A stretch of DNA of 64,000 nucleotides from CBDCFL01 sp965216135 (GTDB lineage Bacteria > Pseudomonadota > Alphaproteobacteria > Rhodobacterales > Rhodobacteraceae): positions 372,001 to 436,000 of the forward strand of contig CBDCFL010000023.1 in assembly GCA_965216135.1 (NCBI GenBank), read 5' to 3'. How positions within the stretch are numbered: the first letter of the stretch is position 1; each line of letters starts with the position of its first letter. Position numbers and translations under genes: made by a program. Under the pieces are notes generated by a model. That model did no database searches. It worked only from the letters and a program-made list of their open reading frames with translations, and was not told the DNA's origin. Shown here one piece after another: positions 8,590 through 19,480 of this stretch.

Positions 8590-9516
8590 CTACAGCTTTT
8601 CGACCAGTTCCGGCACGGCCGTAAACAAATCCGCCACCAGCCCGTAATCAGCAACCTGAAAAATCGGCGCTTCTTCGTCTTTGTTGATCGCGACGATGAT
8701 CTTGCTGTCTTTCATGCCCGCAAGATGCTGGATCGCCCCGGATATGCCGACAGCCACGTAAAGATCGGGGGCCACGACCTTGCCGGTCTGACCAACCTGC
8801 CAGTCGTTCGGGGCATAGCCCGAATCCACTGCGGCGCGGCTGGCACCAACGGCGGCCCCCAGCTTGTCGGCCAGTTGCTCGATCAGGTGAAAATCTTCTT
8901 CGCTTCCTACGCCACGCCCGCCGGACACAACGATGCCTGCGGAGGTCAACTCAGGCCGGTCGCTTGCGGCAACCTTGTCCTCGACCCATTCCGACAGGCC
9001 GGGATTATCCGCCGCGCCGATGGTCTCGATCGGTGCCGCGCCGCCTACACCGGCCGCATCAAAGGTGGATGTGCGGATCGACACGACTTTCTTGGTATCG
9101 CCCGACCGTACGGTCTGGATGGCGTTGCCCGCATAGATCGGGCGCTCGAAGGTGTTGCCATCGAGCACGCCGGACACATCCGAAATCACCATCACATCCA
9201 GCAGGGCGGCCACCCGCGGCAGCACGTTTTTGGCATCCGTGGTGGCCGGGGCCACGATATGTTCGTAATCACCAGCCAGCGACACGATCAGCGCCGCAGT
9301 GCTTTCGGCCAGCCGGTGGCCGAGCGTCGCATCTTCAGCAACCAGCACCTTTGACACCCCGTCGATTTGGGCAGCGGCCTCGCCTGCCGCCACCGCATGC
9401 GCCCCGGCGCAGAGCGCAGTCACGTCACCCAGTTTGGCGGCGGCGGTCACTGCCTTGGCGGTGGCATCCATTGCCAGTTCGCCATCGGTCACTTCGGCAA
9501 GAAGTAAAACAGCCAT
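8590..9516 (-). CDS. etfA: Electron transfer flavoprotein, alpha subunit
   Basis: A 308-residue EtfA. The C-terminal FAD domain shows VVSGGRGVGS, GYAPNDWQVGQTGK, PDLYVAVGISGAIQHLAGM and IVAINKDEEAPIFQVADYG. With EtfB it carries electrons from acyl-CoA dehydrogenases to ETF-ubiquinone oxidoreductase in the inner membrane. The start codon overlaps the etfB stop (TGATG), indicating translational coupling. Confidence 0.97.
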   Translation of the reverse strand: MAVLLLAEVTDGELAMDATAKAVTAAAKLGDVTALCAGAHAVAAGEAAAQIDGVSKVLVAEDATLGHRLAESTAALIVSLAGDYEHIVAPATTDAKNVLPRVAALLDVMVISDVSGVLDGNTFERPIYAGNAIQTVRSGDTKKVVSIRTSTFDAAGVGGAAPIETIGAADNPGLSEWVEDKVAASDRPELTSAGIVVSGGRGVGSEEDFHLIEQLADKLGAAVGASRAAVDSGYAPNDWQVGQTGKVVAPDLYVAVGISGAIQHLAGMKDSKIIVAINKDEEAPIFQVADYGLVADLFTAVPELVEKL

Positions 9517-10274
9517 CAGATCACCCCCACTTCTTTGAGTTTCTCAATCAGCTCATCCACCGAAGCAACAATTTCACCGGCCTTGCGCGTCACAGGCTCC
9601 GTGGTCGAGACAATCTCCAGCCGCGGGGCGGCATCGACGCCGTAATCACCCGGCGTCTTTTCGTCCATCGGCTTTTTCTTGGCCTTCATGATGTTGGGCA
9701 GCGACGCATAGCGCGGCTCGTTCAGGCGCAGGTCGACCGTCACGATGGTGGGCATCTTGACCTTGATCGTCTGCAACCCGCCATCAACCTCGCGGGTCAC
9801 ATGTGCCGAGTCGCCGTCGATTTCCAGCTTGCTGGCAAACGTGGCCTGGCTCCAGCCCAGTAGTGCGGCCAGCATCTGGCCGGTGGCGTTCATATCGTTG
9901 TCGATCGCCTGCTTGCCGCACAGCACCAGCCCGGGGGCCTCTTCGGCAACCACCGCCGCCAGGATCTTGGCCACCGCCAGCGGTTCAATGTCGGTATGCA
10001 CGTCATCCGTCGCGACCACCAGAATGGCGCGGTCGGCCCCCATCGCCAGCGCCGTGCGCAGGGTTTCCTGGGACTTCTGCGTGCCGATCGAAACCGCGAT
10101 CACTTCATCGGCTGTTCCGGCCTCTTTCAGGCGGATCGCCTCTTCCACGGCGATCTCATCGAACGGGTTCATCGACATTTTGACATTCGCAAGATCGACG
10201 CCCGACCCGTCCGCTTTGACCCGGACCTTGACGTTGTAATCGATCACCCGCTTGACAGGCACCAAAACCTTCAT
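9516..10274 (-). CDS. etfB: Electron transfer flavoprotein, beta subunit
   Basis: A 252-residue EtfB beginning MKVLVPVKRVIDYNVKVRV. It has the AMP-binding segment LVLCGKQAIDNDMNATGQM and the C-terminal recognition-loop region EPRYASLPNIMKAKKKP. It lies directly upstream of etfA in the same operon. Upstream is an intergenic repeat of about 0.5 kb, then pduO on the same strand. Confidence 0.97.
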   Translation of the reverse strand: MKVLVPVKRVIDYNVKVRVKADGSGVDLANVKMSMNPFDEIAVEEAIRLKEAGTADEVIAVSIGTQKSQETLRTALAMGADRAILVVATDDVHTDIEPLAVAKILAAVVAEEAPGLVLCGKQAIDNDMNATGQMLAALLGWSQATFASKLEIDGDSAHVTREVDGGLQTIKVKMPTIVTVDLRLNEPRYASLPNIMKAKKKPMDEKTPGDYGVDAAPRLEIVSTTEPVTRKAGEIVASVDELIEKLKEVGVI

Positions 10275-10394
10275 CTGACGTGGCTCTCCTTGATGCGCGG
10301 CCCACGATACCGGCCGCCTATTCGATTCCGGCGCTTGTTATCCGAGCGGCGCGGCGGAAAACAGGGAAAAATCGACGCGCCTTGATGAAACAGA

Positions 10395-10607
10395 GGGCAG
10401 CGCCCGATCGCGGGTGGGCGCCTCTGACGGTTGAGGCCTGCGCTTTATGGTGCCGCCTCGTCTTACCTTCATTCGGGTGTGCAGGTGGTGAAGGAGCGCC
10501 CGCCCGTCGCACCGGAGGTGCGCCACTAAACATTGGCATGCCTCCGGCATGACAGGGCGGTCGGGCGCTGCCCGGCGGCTCCTCGAGCATTGTTGCCGGG
10601 CAAGGGA
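10395..10607 (-). repeat. GC-rich inverted-repeat intergenic element, copy 2 (uninterrupted)
   Basis: The 534-bp gap between pduO and etfB holds no convincing gene. It contains an uninterrupted copy of the repeat in inverted orientation. The terminal GGGCAGCGCCCGATCGC at 10395 and GCGGTCGGGCGCTGCCC ending at 10573 are inverted relative to each other. Between them are the conserved CTTTATGGTGCC box (about 10442) and CATTCGGGTG. The extension after the second terminus (CTGCCCGGCGGC...GCCGGGCAA) is also shared with the other copies. It is strongly self-complementary. Confidence 0.75.
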
Positions 10608-10808
10608 GTTTGAACAGTCGGGATCGCATTAGTTACGTTGGCCAGAAAACAGGCAACAATCGCAGCCGCTGCTTGGCAAAATCCTAGATGAATTGTCCGC
10701 CGGACCAGTCGAATGGCCGCGAATTTCCTGGTGTTTGCAGCTAACGTGCCGCCGCCGCGAGTCTGCACGACGCCCGCATTGCGCACTCTTGCAGGCAAAT
10801 AAATTGCG

Positions 10809-11381
10809 CTACCGGTTCGCCCCCGGCACCCACAGCACATCGGCGCGGCCCTGATCATTGGCGATGCGCGCTGCTGCAAAAAACCAGTCGGACAGGCGGT
10901 TGAGGTATCGGATCGCCGCCTCGTTCACCTCCTCGGCCGCGGCCACCTCAACGCACATCCGCTCGGCCCGCCGGGTTACGGTGCGGCAAAGATGCAGATG
11001 CGCCGCCAGCGCCGTGCCACCCGGCAGAATGAATGACCTGAGCGGTTCCAGTTGCGCCGTCATCGCGTCGATCTCGGCCTCCAACCGGTCCACCTGAGTG
11101 GCCGCCATCCTGAGCGGCGGATGCGCGGCATCCGCATCGCCACCCATATCCGGGCGGCACAGATCGGCGCCCAGATCGAACAGATCGTTCTGGATCGCCG
11201 CCAGCCGCTCGTCCGCATGACCCTCGGCGTGCGATCTGGCCAGCCCGACGGTCGCATTCGCCTCGTCCACCGTGCCATAGGCCGAAACACGGGCCGAATT
11301 CTTGACCACCCGCTGGCCATTACCCAGCGCCGTTTGCCCGCCATCGCCGGTGCGCGTGTAAATCTTGTTCAGAACGACCAT
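10809..11381 (-). CDS. Cob(I)yrinic acid a,c-diamide adenosyltransferase, PduO type
   Basis: A 190-residue corrinoid adenosyltransferase that attaches the adenosyl group of ATP to cobalamin. The N-terminal ATP-binding motif is YTRTGDGGQTAL, followed by SAYGTVDEANATVGLA, FILPGGTALAAHLHL, the RAER motif and YLNRLSDWFFAAAR. It follows a HIG1-domain gene after a few bases and precedes etfB on the same strand, a common Rhodobacterales order that may link B12-dependent and acyl-CoA metabolism. Confidence 0.93.
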   Translation of the reverse strand: MVVLNKIYTRTGDGGQTALGNGQRVVKNSARVSAYGTVDEANATVGLARSHAEGHADERLAAIQNDLFDLGADLCRPDMGGDADAAHPPLRMAATQVDRLEAEIDAMTAQLEPLRSFILPGGTALAAHLHLCRTVTRRAERMCVEVAAAEEVNEAAIRYLNRLSDWFFAAARIANDQGRADVLWVPGANR

Positions 11382-11383
11382 GC

Positions 11384-11590
11384 CTAGCCCGCGATCCCGC
11401 GAATGGCGACATAGCCCAGGATCAGCAGCACCGCAAAAGCCTGCGCGGCGATCCGGTAGCGCATGAGCCGGTTGGCGTGTTTGCGGTTAAACTCACCGCC
11501 ACGCGCAAAGCCGCCGATGCCGATCACCAGCACGACCAACACCAACAGCACCGATCCGGCGACGACATAGAAAAGCGGGTCTTGCAGCAT
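11384..11590 (-). CDS. Small twin-transmembrane protein, HIG1-domain like
   Basis: A 68-residue protein with two predicted helices (about residues 7-27 and 46-65) joined by a charged loop (GGEFNRKHANRLMRYRI). The NRLMRYRI segment after a GG turn is typical of bacterial HIG1-domain proteins. The function in bacteria is uncertain; the mitochondrial relatives help respiratory supercomplex assembly. It lies directly upstream of pduO, with which it is probably co-transcribed. Confidence 0.75.
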   Translation of the reverse strand: MLQDPLFYVVAGSVLLVLVVLVIGIGGFARGGEFNRKHANRLMRYRIAAQAFAVLLILGYVAIRGIAG

Positions 11591-11838
11591 CTTCGGCCTC
11601 TCGCTCGCCTGCTAACCATCTAGGGCGTGCCGGGCGAAAAAGCGAACGCGAAATTTGCCCGACGCCGCTCATCGAGCTCTGGCGCGCGCAGCGATGCTCA
11701 TCTGGTTTGTCCACTTGTCACACGAGTTTTGCCAATTGCAACGCGGCTCACAGCAAGCGAATGAGCAGTAGCGCAGTCGGGGTCGTGACATCAGGCCGGG
11801 CCGGGCAACAGCCATTGGATACGTTCATTGTCCGCACC

Positions 11839-12026
11839 CAGCCCGGAACAAGGCGCGGAACGCGCCGCCGGGCAGCGCCCGACCGCCGTCACGCCGCAGG
11901 CGTGCTTTCAGCACGACGGGCGGGCGCTTATTTACCGTCTGGCACCCGAACAAACGAACATGTGCTGGTGCCATAAAGTGAAGACCTCAGCCCGAGGAGT
12001 CGCCCGCCCGCGGTCGCGCGCTGCCC
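11839..12026 (+). repeat. GC-rich inverted-repeat intergenic element, copy 3 (uninterrupted)
   Basis: The 463-bp gap between the HIG1-domain gene and the SDR gene holds no supported gene. It contains an intact repeat: CCCGGAACA leader, terminal GGGCAGCGCCCGACCGC (from 11870), GGGCGGGCGCTT, CACCCGAACA, the GCCATAAAGTGAAGACCT box (about 11971-11988), GCCCGCCCGCGG and the closing CGCTGCCC at 12026. This copy shows what the two IS-split copies looked like before insertion. Confidence 0.75.
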
Positions 12027-12053
12027 TCCGTCTTTCTGCTTGAGAGATGAGCG

Positions 12054-12896
12054 CTACCCTCTCGCCAGAAGCCAATCCAATGCCCGCGTGCTCAGAACCC
12101 GCCTCAGCCCCCCCATCAGATAGGTCGGCGTGGTCACATAATAGCGCGGGCGCGGGCTCTCCAGGGCATGGATCAGCTTTTTGGTCACCGCCGAGGCAGG
12201 CAATTCAAACCGGTCCTTGCTGCGTGGCGCATTCAGCCGCTTGATCAGGCCCCTTCGATATTGCTCGGCGCGGACGGAACCCTCCCAATCCACCCATTTT
12301 TCAAACTGAATTCGGGCATTTTGGCGAATGTTCGTGGAAATCGGCCCCGGCTCGATCAGGCTAATATGAATACCGGTGCCCCGCATCTCAATGCGCAGCG
12401 TATCGGCCCAGCCCTCAACCGCATATTTGGTCGCCACATAGGGCGCGCGCCAGGGTGCGGCGATAAATCCCAGTATCGAGGAATTCATCACGATCCGCCC
12501 GCTTCCCTGGGCCCGCATCACCGGGATCACGGCGCGCGTCAGCGTATGCCAGCCGAAGAAATTTGCCTCAAATATCGCCCGCATCGCGTCGGTGGGAATG
12601 TCTTCGGTCGCGCCGGGAACCGCATAGGCGCCGTTGTTGAATACGGCGTCCAGCGTGCCGCCGGTGTGGCCCAGTACTTCGGCCAAGGCGGCCTCAATAC
12701 TGGCCTCATCCTCGTAATCCAGCACCAGGCTTTCCAACCCCTCGCCGCGCAGGCGTTCAGCATCCCGCGCCTGCCGGCATGAGGCAAACACCCGCCAGCC
12801 GCGGTCCGCCAACCCATGCGCCGCGTCGTAACCGATGCCCGATGAGCAGCCGGTGATCAGGATGGATTTTTGGCTCAACACGCCCTCAAGTCGCAA
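12054..12896 (-). CDS. Short-chain dehydrogenase/reductase
   Basis: A classical SDR of about 275-280 residues. The nucleotide-binding motif is ILITGCSSGIGYDAA, and the structural motif appears as FNNGAYA (NNGA instead of NNAG). The catalytic serine is in MNSSILG and the YxxxK is YVATK. The substrate is unknown. Several start codons are possible (TTG 12896, GTG 12881, TTG 12878); the shorter ones fit the family better. It is a solitary gene next to a repeat on one side and the DUF6428/ArsR pair on the other. Confidence 0.85.
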   Translation of the reverse strand: MRLEGVLSQKSILITGCSSGIGYDAAHGLADRGWRVFASCRQARDAERLRGEGLESLVLDYEDEASIEAALAEVLGHTGGTLDAVFNNGAYAVPGATEDIPTDAMRAIFEANFFGWHTLTRAVIPVMRAQGSGRIVMNSSILGFIAAPWRAPYVATKYAVEGWADTLRIEMRGTGIHISLIEPGPISTNIRQNARIQFEKWVDWEGSVRAEQYRRGLIKRLNAPRSKDRFELPASAVTKKLIHALESPRPRYYVTTPTYLMGGLRRVLSTRALDWLLARG

Positions 12897-12943
12897 AGTT
12901 GCGTGAATTGAGACTATTTTGGGTGGCGAGACAAGCCCGGCAG

Positions 12944-13388
12944 CTAAGCCGCGCAGCAGGCCGCAGATTGCAGCGGTTTGCAGACCGCGTATTCGGGGGT
13001 CAGGTCCATTGAAAACCGGTTCGTGCCGCGCACCAGCACGCCGCCCGCGAAAACCCGCGCCGGGGCGTTTTGTGGCGCGAATACAAACCGCAACCGGCCA
13101 TTGGCGAGGTCCGGGATCGCCACAAGACTAGCCTCGGCGATCTCGTTGAACTTTGCGGCCGTCAAATGAGCGCCCCGCCCCGCGCCATCGAGCAGCTGCA
13201 CAATGGTTTCACCCCAGCCGTCACGATTGCCGCCGCAGTCGATCGAATTCACCGTCACATGTTTCAGCCTCGGTCACGTGGTAGCCGGTGCGAATATCGG
13301 TGTTGTCGGCGCGAAACACCAATGCCAGATCGGGCGCGGCCTTGAGCGCTGCGATAAATTCGGGCAGGGTTGCGACGGTGTCCGGCAT
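12944..13388 (-). pseudogene. DUF6428-like protein, frameshifted
   Basis: A gene of about 148 codons read in two frames. The N-terminal part, from ATG 13388 (MPDTVATLPEFIAALKAAPD), runs to HVTEAET at about 13262. The C-terminal part resumes in another frame with VNSIDCGGNRDGWGET and ends at 12944 after a Cys-rich tail (CKPLQSAACCAA). A single-base indel at about 13255-13262 explains the break. I recall this family (DUF6428) as a companion of ArsR regulators in roseobacters. It is divergent from arsR with 42 bp between the start codons. The indel could also be a sequencing error. Confidence 0.65.
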
Positions 13389-13402
13389 GGCAGCCTCCTG
13401 TA

Positions 13403-13430
13403 ATTTCAACAATTCAAGAAGTATTGAAAT
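13403..13430. promoter_or_regulatory. Putative ArsR operator dyad
   Basis: A perfect 7-bp inverted repeat, ATTTCAA...TTGAAAT, with 14 bases between half-sites, ends immediately before the arsR ATG in the short divergent intergenic region. ArsR/SmtB repressors bind AT-rich dyads over promoters, so this is a plausible autoregulatory site for both flanking genes. Confidence 0.5.
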
Positions 13431-13739
13431 ATGAACGAGAGTCAAGTGGTCGCGGCACTTTCGGCACTGGCACAGGACACGCGGCTGAATATTGTCCGTT
13501 ACCTGGTGCGCCAGGGCGCGACCGGGGCCAATGCCGGGGCGATTTCAACGGCGGTCGACGTTTCGCCTTCGCGCCTGTCGTTTCACCTGTCAGCGCTGGA
13601 AAAGGGCGCCCTGGTCAAAAAATCCTGCGCCTCGCGCCACATTATTTATGCGGTGAATTTTGCCTCTCTTGCGACATTGGTGGAATTCCTGACCGAGGAA
13701 TGCTGCGTCGATCAGAGCGAGCAAGCGGAGTGCTGTTGA
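13431..13739 (+). CDS. ArsR/SmtB-family transcriptional regulator
   Basis: A 102-residue winged-helix repressor. The N-terminal segment VVAALSALAQDTRLNIVRYL and the recognition helix VSPSRLSFHLSALEKGALV are typical of the family. Cysteines near the C-terminus (CCVDQ...AECC) and in KKSCASRH could bind metal(loid) or a thiol-reactive inducer, but the classical ELCVCDL motif of ArsR is absent. It is transcribed away from the DUF6428 gene, and a dyad overlaps the intergenic region. Confidence 0.88.
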   Translation: MNESQVVAALSALAQDTRLNIVRYLVRQGATGANAGAISTAVDVSPSRLSFHLSALEKGALVKKSCASRHIIYAVNFASLATLVEFLTEECCVDQSEQAECC

Positions 13740-13815
13740 CCCGCCAGGGCAATAAACCAAAACACCCGGTCAACGCGGCTTTACCCGACCCGGCCGCACA
13801 GTTATCACGACCCCA

Positions 13816-16110
<2,295 letters not shown>

Positions 16111-16132
16111 GGATCAAAAAGGAGCGCCGCAA

Positions 16133-16699
16133 ATGAAACGTGCAGTCATCGGTATTTACCTGCTGGCGCTGCTGGCCGCCTGTTCGCTGCCCGCCACCCT
16201 CGACGGGCCGCCGGTGTCCATGGGTAATTTCCGCCTTGGCCATAATGTCGTGATCGTCGATGCACCTGAACAGGGTCCGTTTTCGCGCCAAGCCAGCGAT
16301 GAAGAGCTGAAAGTGGCGCTCGAAACCGCCATCCAGGACCGGCTCGGACCCTATGAGGGCGACAAATTCTACAACATCGGCGTCAAGCTTGATCTTTACG
16401 CGCTCGCGCTCCCCGGCATACCGATCGTCTTTACGCTGCAATCGGCATTTGTGGTCAGCGTCACGCTTTGGGATGACGCATCCCAGACCCTGCTCAGCGA
16501 AGAGGGCGGCAAGGGGTTGACGGTATTTGAAGGCGTATCCGCCGAGGCGCTGATCTCGTCGGGCCTGCTGCAAAACAAGGACAGGCAGATGGAAATCCTC
16601 GCGGCCAACACCGCCAAGGCCATTCAGGATTGGATCCTGGATAACCCGGAATGGGTCGGCCTGGCGGTCCTGCCAGAGCCTGCGCCGCCAGCCAACTGA
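16133..16699 (+). CDS. Putative lipoprotein of unknown function
   Basis: A 188-residue protein with a lipoprotein signal peptide: basic MKRAV, a hydrophobic stretch and the lipobox LLAACS, giving a lipid-modified Cys at about residue 17. ATG 16133 with upstream AAAGGAGC is chosen because it places the signal peptide at the N-terminus; longer in-frame forms extend into parC. The mature part has no motif I recognise. It is probably co-transcribed with parC. Confidence 0.75.
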   Translation: MKRAVIGIYLLALLAACSLPATLDGPPVSMGNFRLGHNVVIVDAPEQGPFSRQASDEELKVALETAIQDRLGPYEGDKFYNIGVKLDLYALALPGIPIVFTLQSAFVVSVTLWDDASQTLLSEEGGKGLTVFEGVSAEALISSGLLQNKDRQMEILAANTAKAIQDWILDNPEWVGLAVLPEPAPPAN

Positions 16700-17679
16700 C
16701 GCTTGATTTTCCTAGATTTTGCCAGTAACGAGCCCGCCATACGAAAACGGGCCGGTTTCGGCCCCACTTGACCAAAGGGCGAAAGCGCCATGGCAAAGGC
16801 AAAGTTTGAACGCACGAAACCGCATGTGAACATTGGCACGATCGGCCATGTTGACCATGGCAAGACGACGCTGACGGCGGCGATTACCAAGCAGTTTGGC
16901 GAGTTTCAGTCTTATGACAGCATTGATGCGGCCCCTGAGGAACGCGCCCGCGGGATCACCATTTCGACCGCCCATGTGGAATATGAAACCGACGCCCGCC
17001 ATTATGCGCATGTCGATTGCCCCGGCCACGCCGATTACGTCAAGAACATGATCACCGGTGCCGCCCAGATGGACGGCACCATCCTGGTGGTGAGCGCGGC
17101 TGACGGGCCGATGCCGCAGACGCGCGAGCATATCTTGCTGGGCCGTCAGGTCGGCATCCCGCATATGGTGGTGTTTCTGAACAAGGTCGATCAGGTCGAT
17201 GACGAAGAGCTGCTGGAACTGGTCGAGTTGGAAGTGCGCGAGTTGTTGAGCGCGTATGATTATCCCGGCGACGACATTCCGATCATCGCCGGTTCGGCGC
17301 TGGCCGCCCTGGAGGATCGCGATCCGGCCATCGGGGCCGAAAAGATCGCTGAGCTGATGGCCGCGGTGGACGCTGCCATCCCGACGCCTGAGCGCGCCAT
17401 CGATCAGCCGTTCCTGATGCCGATCGAGGATGTGTTCTCGATCTCAGGGCGCGGCACGGTGGTGACCGGCCGGGTGGAACGCGGCGTCATCAATGTCGGC
17501 GACAGTGTCGAGATTGTCGGCATCAAGGACACCCAGACGACCACGTGTACCGGTGTTGAGATGTTCCGCAAGCTGCTGGACCGCGGCGAGGCGGGCGACA
17601 ATGTCGGCGTTCTGCTGCGCGGCATCGACCGTGAAGCGGTCGAGCGCGGGCAGATCCTGTGCAAGCCCAAATCGGTCAA

Positions 17680-17695
17680 CCCGCACACCAAGTTT
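17680..17695 (+). repeat. Target-site duplication, left copy (16 bp)
   Basis: CCCGCACACCAAGTTT stands immediately before the left end of the IS (TGTCGATAACA). It is repeated at 19099-19114 immediately after the right end. Both copies belong to tuf codons for the PHTKF segment. Confidence 0.9.
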
Positions 17696-19098
17696 TGTCG
17701 ATAACACGTGATATGGCCGGTCAATGTAACAAATGATCTGTCCGGCATTAGAACTCCTCCAGGAAGTGGAGGAGCTGATGCGCCGGACAGAGCAGTTACA
17801 GGGGTTGAGATTGATGAAGTTCGATGAGGTTTACGGACGCACCTACAGGGGTGAGTTGAGCCAGCTGGAGGCAGCCGAGATCCTGGGCATGTCCGAGCGC
17901 ACGTTCCGACGCTGGCGCGATCGCTTTGAGGCCGAGGGCGCGGAGGGTCTTTACGACCGCCGCCTGGGTCGGGTTTCCGCGCGCCGCGCCGGGGTCGACG
18001 AGGTGGTGGCACTGTTGGATCTGTTCGATACCAGGTACCGGCATTTCACCGCCTGGCACTTCTGGGAGAAGCTGGTTGCAAAGCACGACGTCACGCGCAG
18101 TTACAACTGGGTGCGGCTGACGCTCCAGGCGCACGGCCGGGTCGCGCCGGCGCCGCGGCGCGGCGTGCACCGCCGCAAGCGGCCGCGCCGGCCGATGGTC
18201 GGCATGATGTTGCACCAGGACGGCTCCACGCACCAATGGGTGCCGGGTCAGTACTGGGACCTGATCGTGACCATGGACGATGCCACTTCGGAGATCTATT
18301 CCGCCTTCTTCGTCGCCGAGGAGGGCACCATGTCGAGCTTTGTGGCGCTGCTGGAGGTGGGGTCGGCCATGGGGCTGTTCTGCTCGCTTTATGCAGACCG
18401 GGCCTCGCACTATTGGCACACGCCGGAGGCCGGCGGCAAGGTCGACAAGGACAATCCAACCCAGGTCGGACGTGCCCTGCAGCAACTCGGTATTGAGCTG
18501 ATCCCGGCCTATTCGCCGGAGGCCCGGGGCCGCTCGGAGCGCATGTTCGGCACCCTGCAGAAACGCCTGCCGCAGGAACTCGAGCTCGCCGGCATCACCG
18601 ATATGGCGGCCGCCAACCGGTTCCTGAAAGAGGACTTCCTGCCGGCCCACAATGCCCGCTTCGCCCGGCCGGCCGAGGACACAGGCTCCGCCTTCGTGCC
18701 GTTCGCCGGCAACCTGGCGGACATCCTCTGTGTGCAGGAGGACCGTGTGGTCGGCAATGACAACACGGTGCGCTACAAGAACTTGAGCCTGCAGATCCCG
18801 GCAGACCGCCATCGCCACCACTACGTCAAGGCCAAAGTGAGTGTGCACGAATATCCCGACGGCGACCTTGCCGTCTTCCATGGCCGGCGCTGCCTGGCCC
18901 GCTACAAGAAAGACGGCACGCCGATCGAAAGCAGCGAAAGGCGGGCCGCGTGATCCGCTTCGACGCGACCGGCCGGCACCCTGTGGACAAGTGGACCGCC
19001 GCTCCGCGACCGACCACTTCCCCACAGGGCCAGAAACCGCAACAGAAGCGGTCAAATCATATGGTACATAAACCGGTCAATTCAGTTTGTTATCGACA
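17696..19098 (+). mobile_element. ISNCY/IS1202-like insertion sequence in tuf
   Basis: A 1,403-bp element bounded by TGTCGATAACA and the inverted TGTTATCGACA, with one transposase gene. The 16-bp target duplication is long and suits the IS1202/ISNCY group, in which long duplications are known. Only one copy is seen in the window. It is in the same orientation as tuf. Confidence 0.85.
17733..18953 (+). CDS. ISNCY-family transposase
   Basis: A 406-residue DDE transposase. An N-terminal helix-turn-helix (LSQLEAAEILGMSERTFRRWRDRFE) precedes a catalytic core with MLHQDGSTHQW, LYADRASHYW and SPEARGRSERMFGTLQ, giving the expected D, D and E. The C-terminal part resembles the nucleic-acid-binding tail of ISNCY transposases. 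The frame appears intact, so the element may still be active. Confidence 0.85.
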   Translation: MICPALELLQEVEELMRRTEQLQGLRLMKFDEVYGRTYRGELSQLEAAEILGMSERTFRRWRDRFEAEGAEGLYDRRLGRVSARRAGVDEVVALLDLFDTRYRHFTAWHFWEKLVAKHDVTRSYNWVRLTLQAHGRVAPAPRRGVHRRKRPRRPMVGMMLHQDGSTHQWVPGQYWDLIVTMDDATSEIYSAFFVAEEGTMSSFVALLEVGSAMGLFCSLYADRASHYWHTPEAGGKVDKDNPTQVGRALQQLGIELIPAYSPEARGRSERMFGTLQKRLPQELELAGITDMAAANRFLKEDFLPAHNARFARPAEDTGSAFVPFAGNLADILCVQEDRVVGNDNTVRYKNLSLQIPADRHRHHYVKAKVSVHEYPDGDLAVFHGRRCLARYKKDGTPIESSERRAA

Positions 19099-19114
19099 CC
19101 CGCACACCAAGTTT
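19099..19114 (+). repeat. Target-site duplication, right copy (16 bp)
   Basis: Exact second copy of CCCGCACACCAAGTTT directly after the right terminal repeat of the IS. The tuf frame continues from here into the FEAEVYILTKEEGG segment. Confidence 0.9.
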
Positions 19115-19441
19115 GAGGCCGAGGTCTATATCCTGACCAAGGAAGAGGGCGGCCGGCACACGCCGTTCTTCGGCAATTACCGCCCGCAGTTCTACTTCCG
19201 CACGACGGATGTGACCGGCACGGTGGCCCTGCCGGAAGGCACCGAGATGGTGATGCCGGGCGATAACCTGAAGTTCAACGTCGAGCTGATCGCCCCGATC
19301 GCGATGGAAAACGGCCTGCGATTTGCCATCCGCGAAGGCGGGCGAACCGTCGGATCGGGCGTGGTGAGCAAGATTATCGAGTAGCGCTGGCACCAAAGCA
19401 TAAGAGGTACGCCGTCCCATCGTGGGCGGGCGTAGAACGGA

Positions 19442-19480
19442 GGGCAGCGCACGACCGCGGGCGGGTGCCGCAACGGGTGA
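19442..19480 (-). repeat. GC-rich inverted-repeat intergenic element, copy 4, part before the IS
   Basis: Starts with GGGCAGCGCACGACCGC and GGGCGGGTGC just downstream of tuf and is then cut by the IS630 type b element. The remainder continues at 20644. The break lies next to the same internal box at which copy 1 was hit. Confidence 0.7.

Larger units (their letters stand above)
16790..19384 (+). pseudogene. tuf: Elongation factor Tu gene split by an ISNCY-type insertion
   Basis: The EF-Tu reading frame runs from ATG 16790 to 17695 (302 codons) and resumes at 19115 to the stop at 19384. Removing the IS and one copy of its 16-bp target duplication gives an exact 391-residue EF-Tu. Landmarks are GHVDHGKT (G1), RGITIS (G2), DCPGHADY (G3), NKVDQVDD (G4), SGRGTVVTGRVERG in domain 2 and GGRHTPFF and YFRTTDVTG in domain 3. 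The truncated upstream product lacks domain 3 and cannot act as a normal EF-Tu. Many proteobacteria carry two tuf genes, so a second intact copy must be assumed elsewhere. There is no secE/nusG downstream, unlike one usual tuf location. Confidence 0.95.

Noticed and set aside
17796..19055. A 419-codon open frame antisense to the ISNCY transposase
   Set aside because: No recognisable motif; the plus-strand frame has the HTH and DDE residues.
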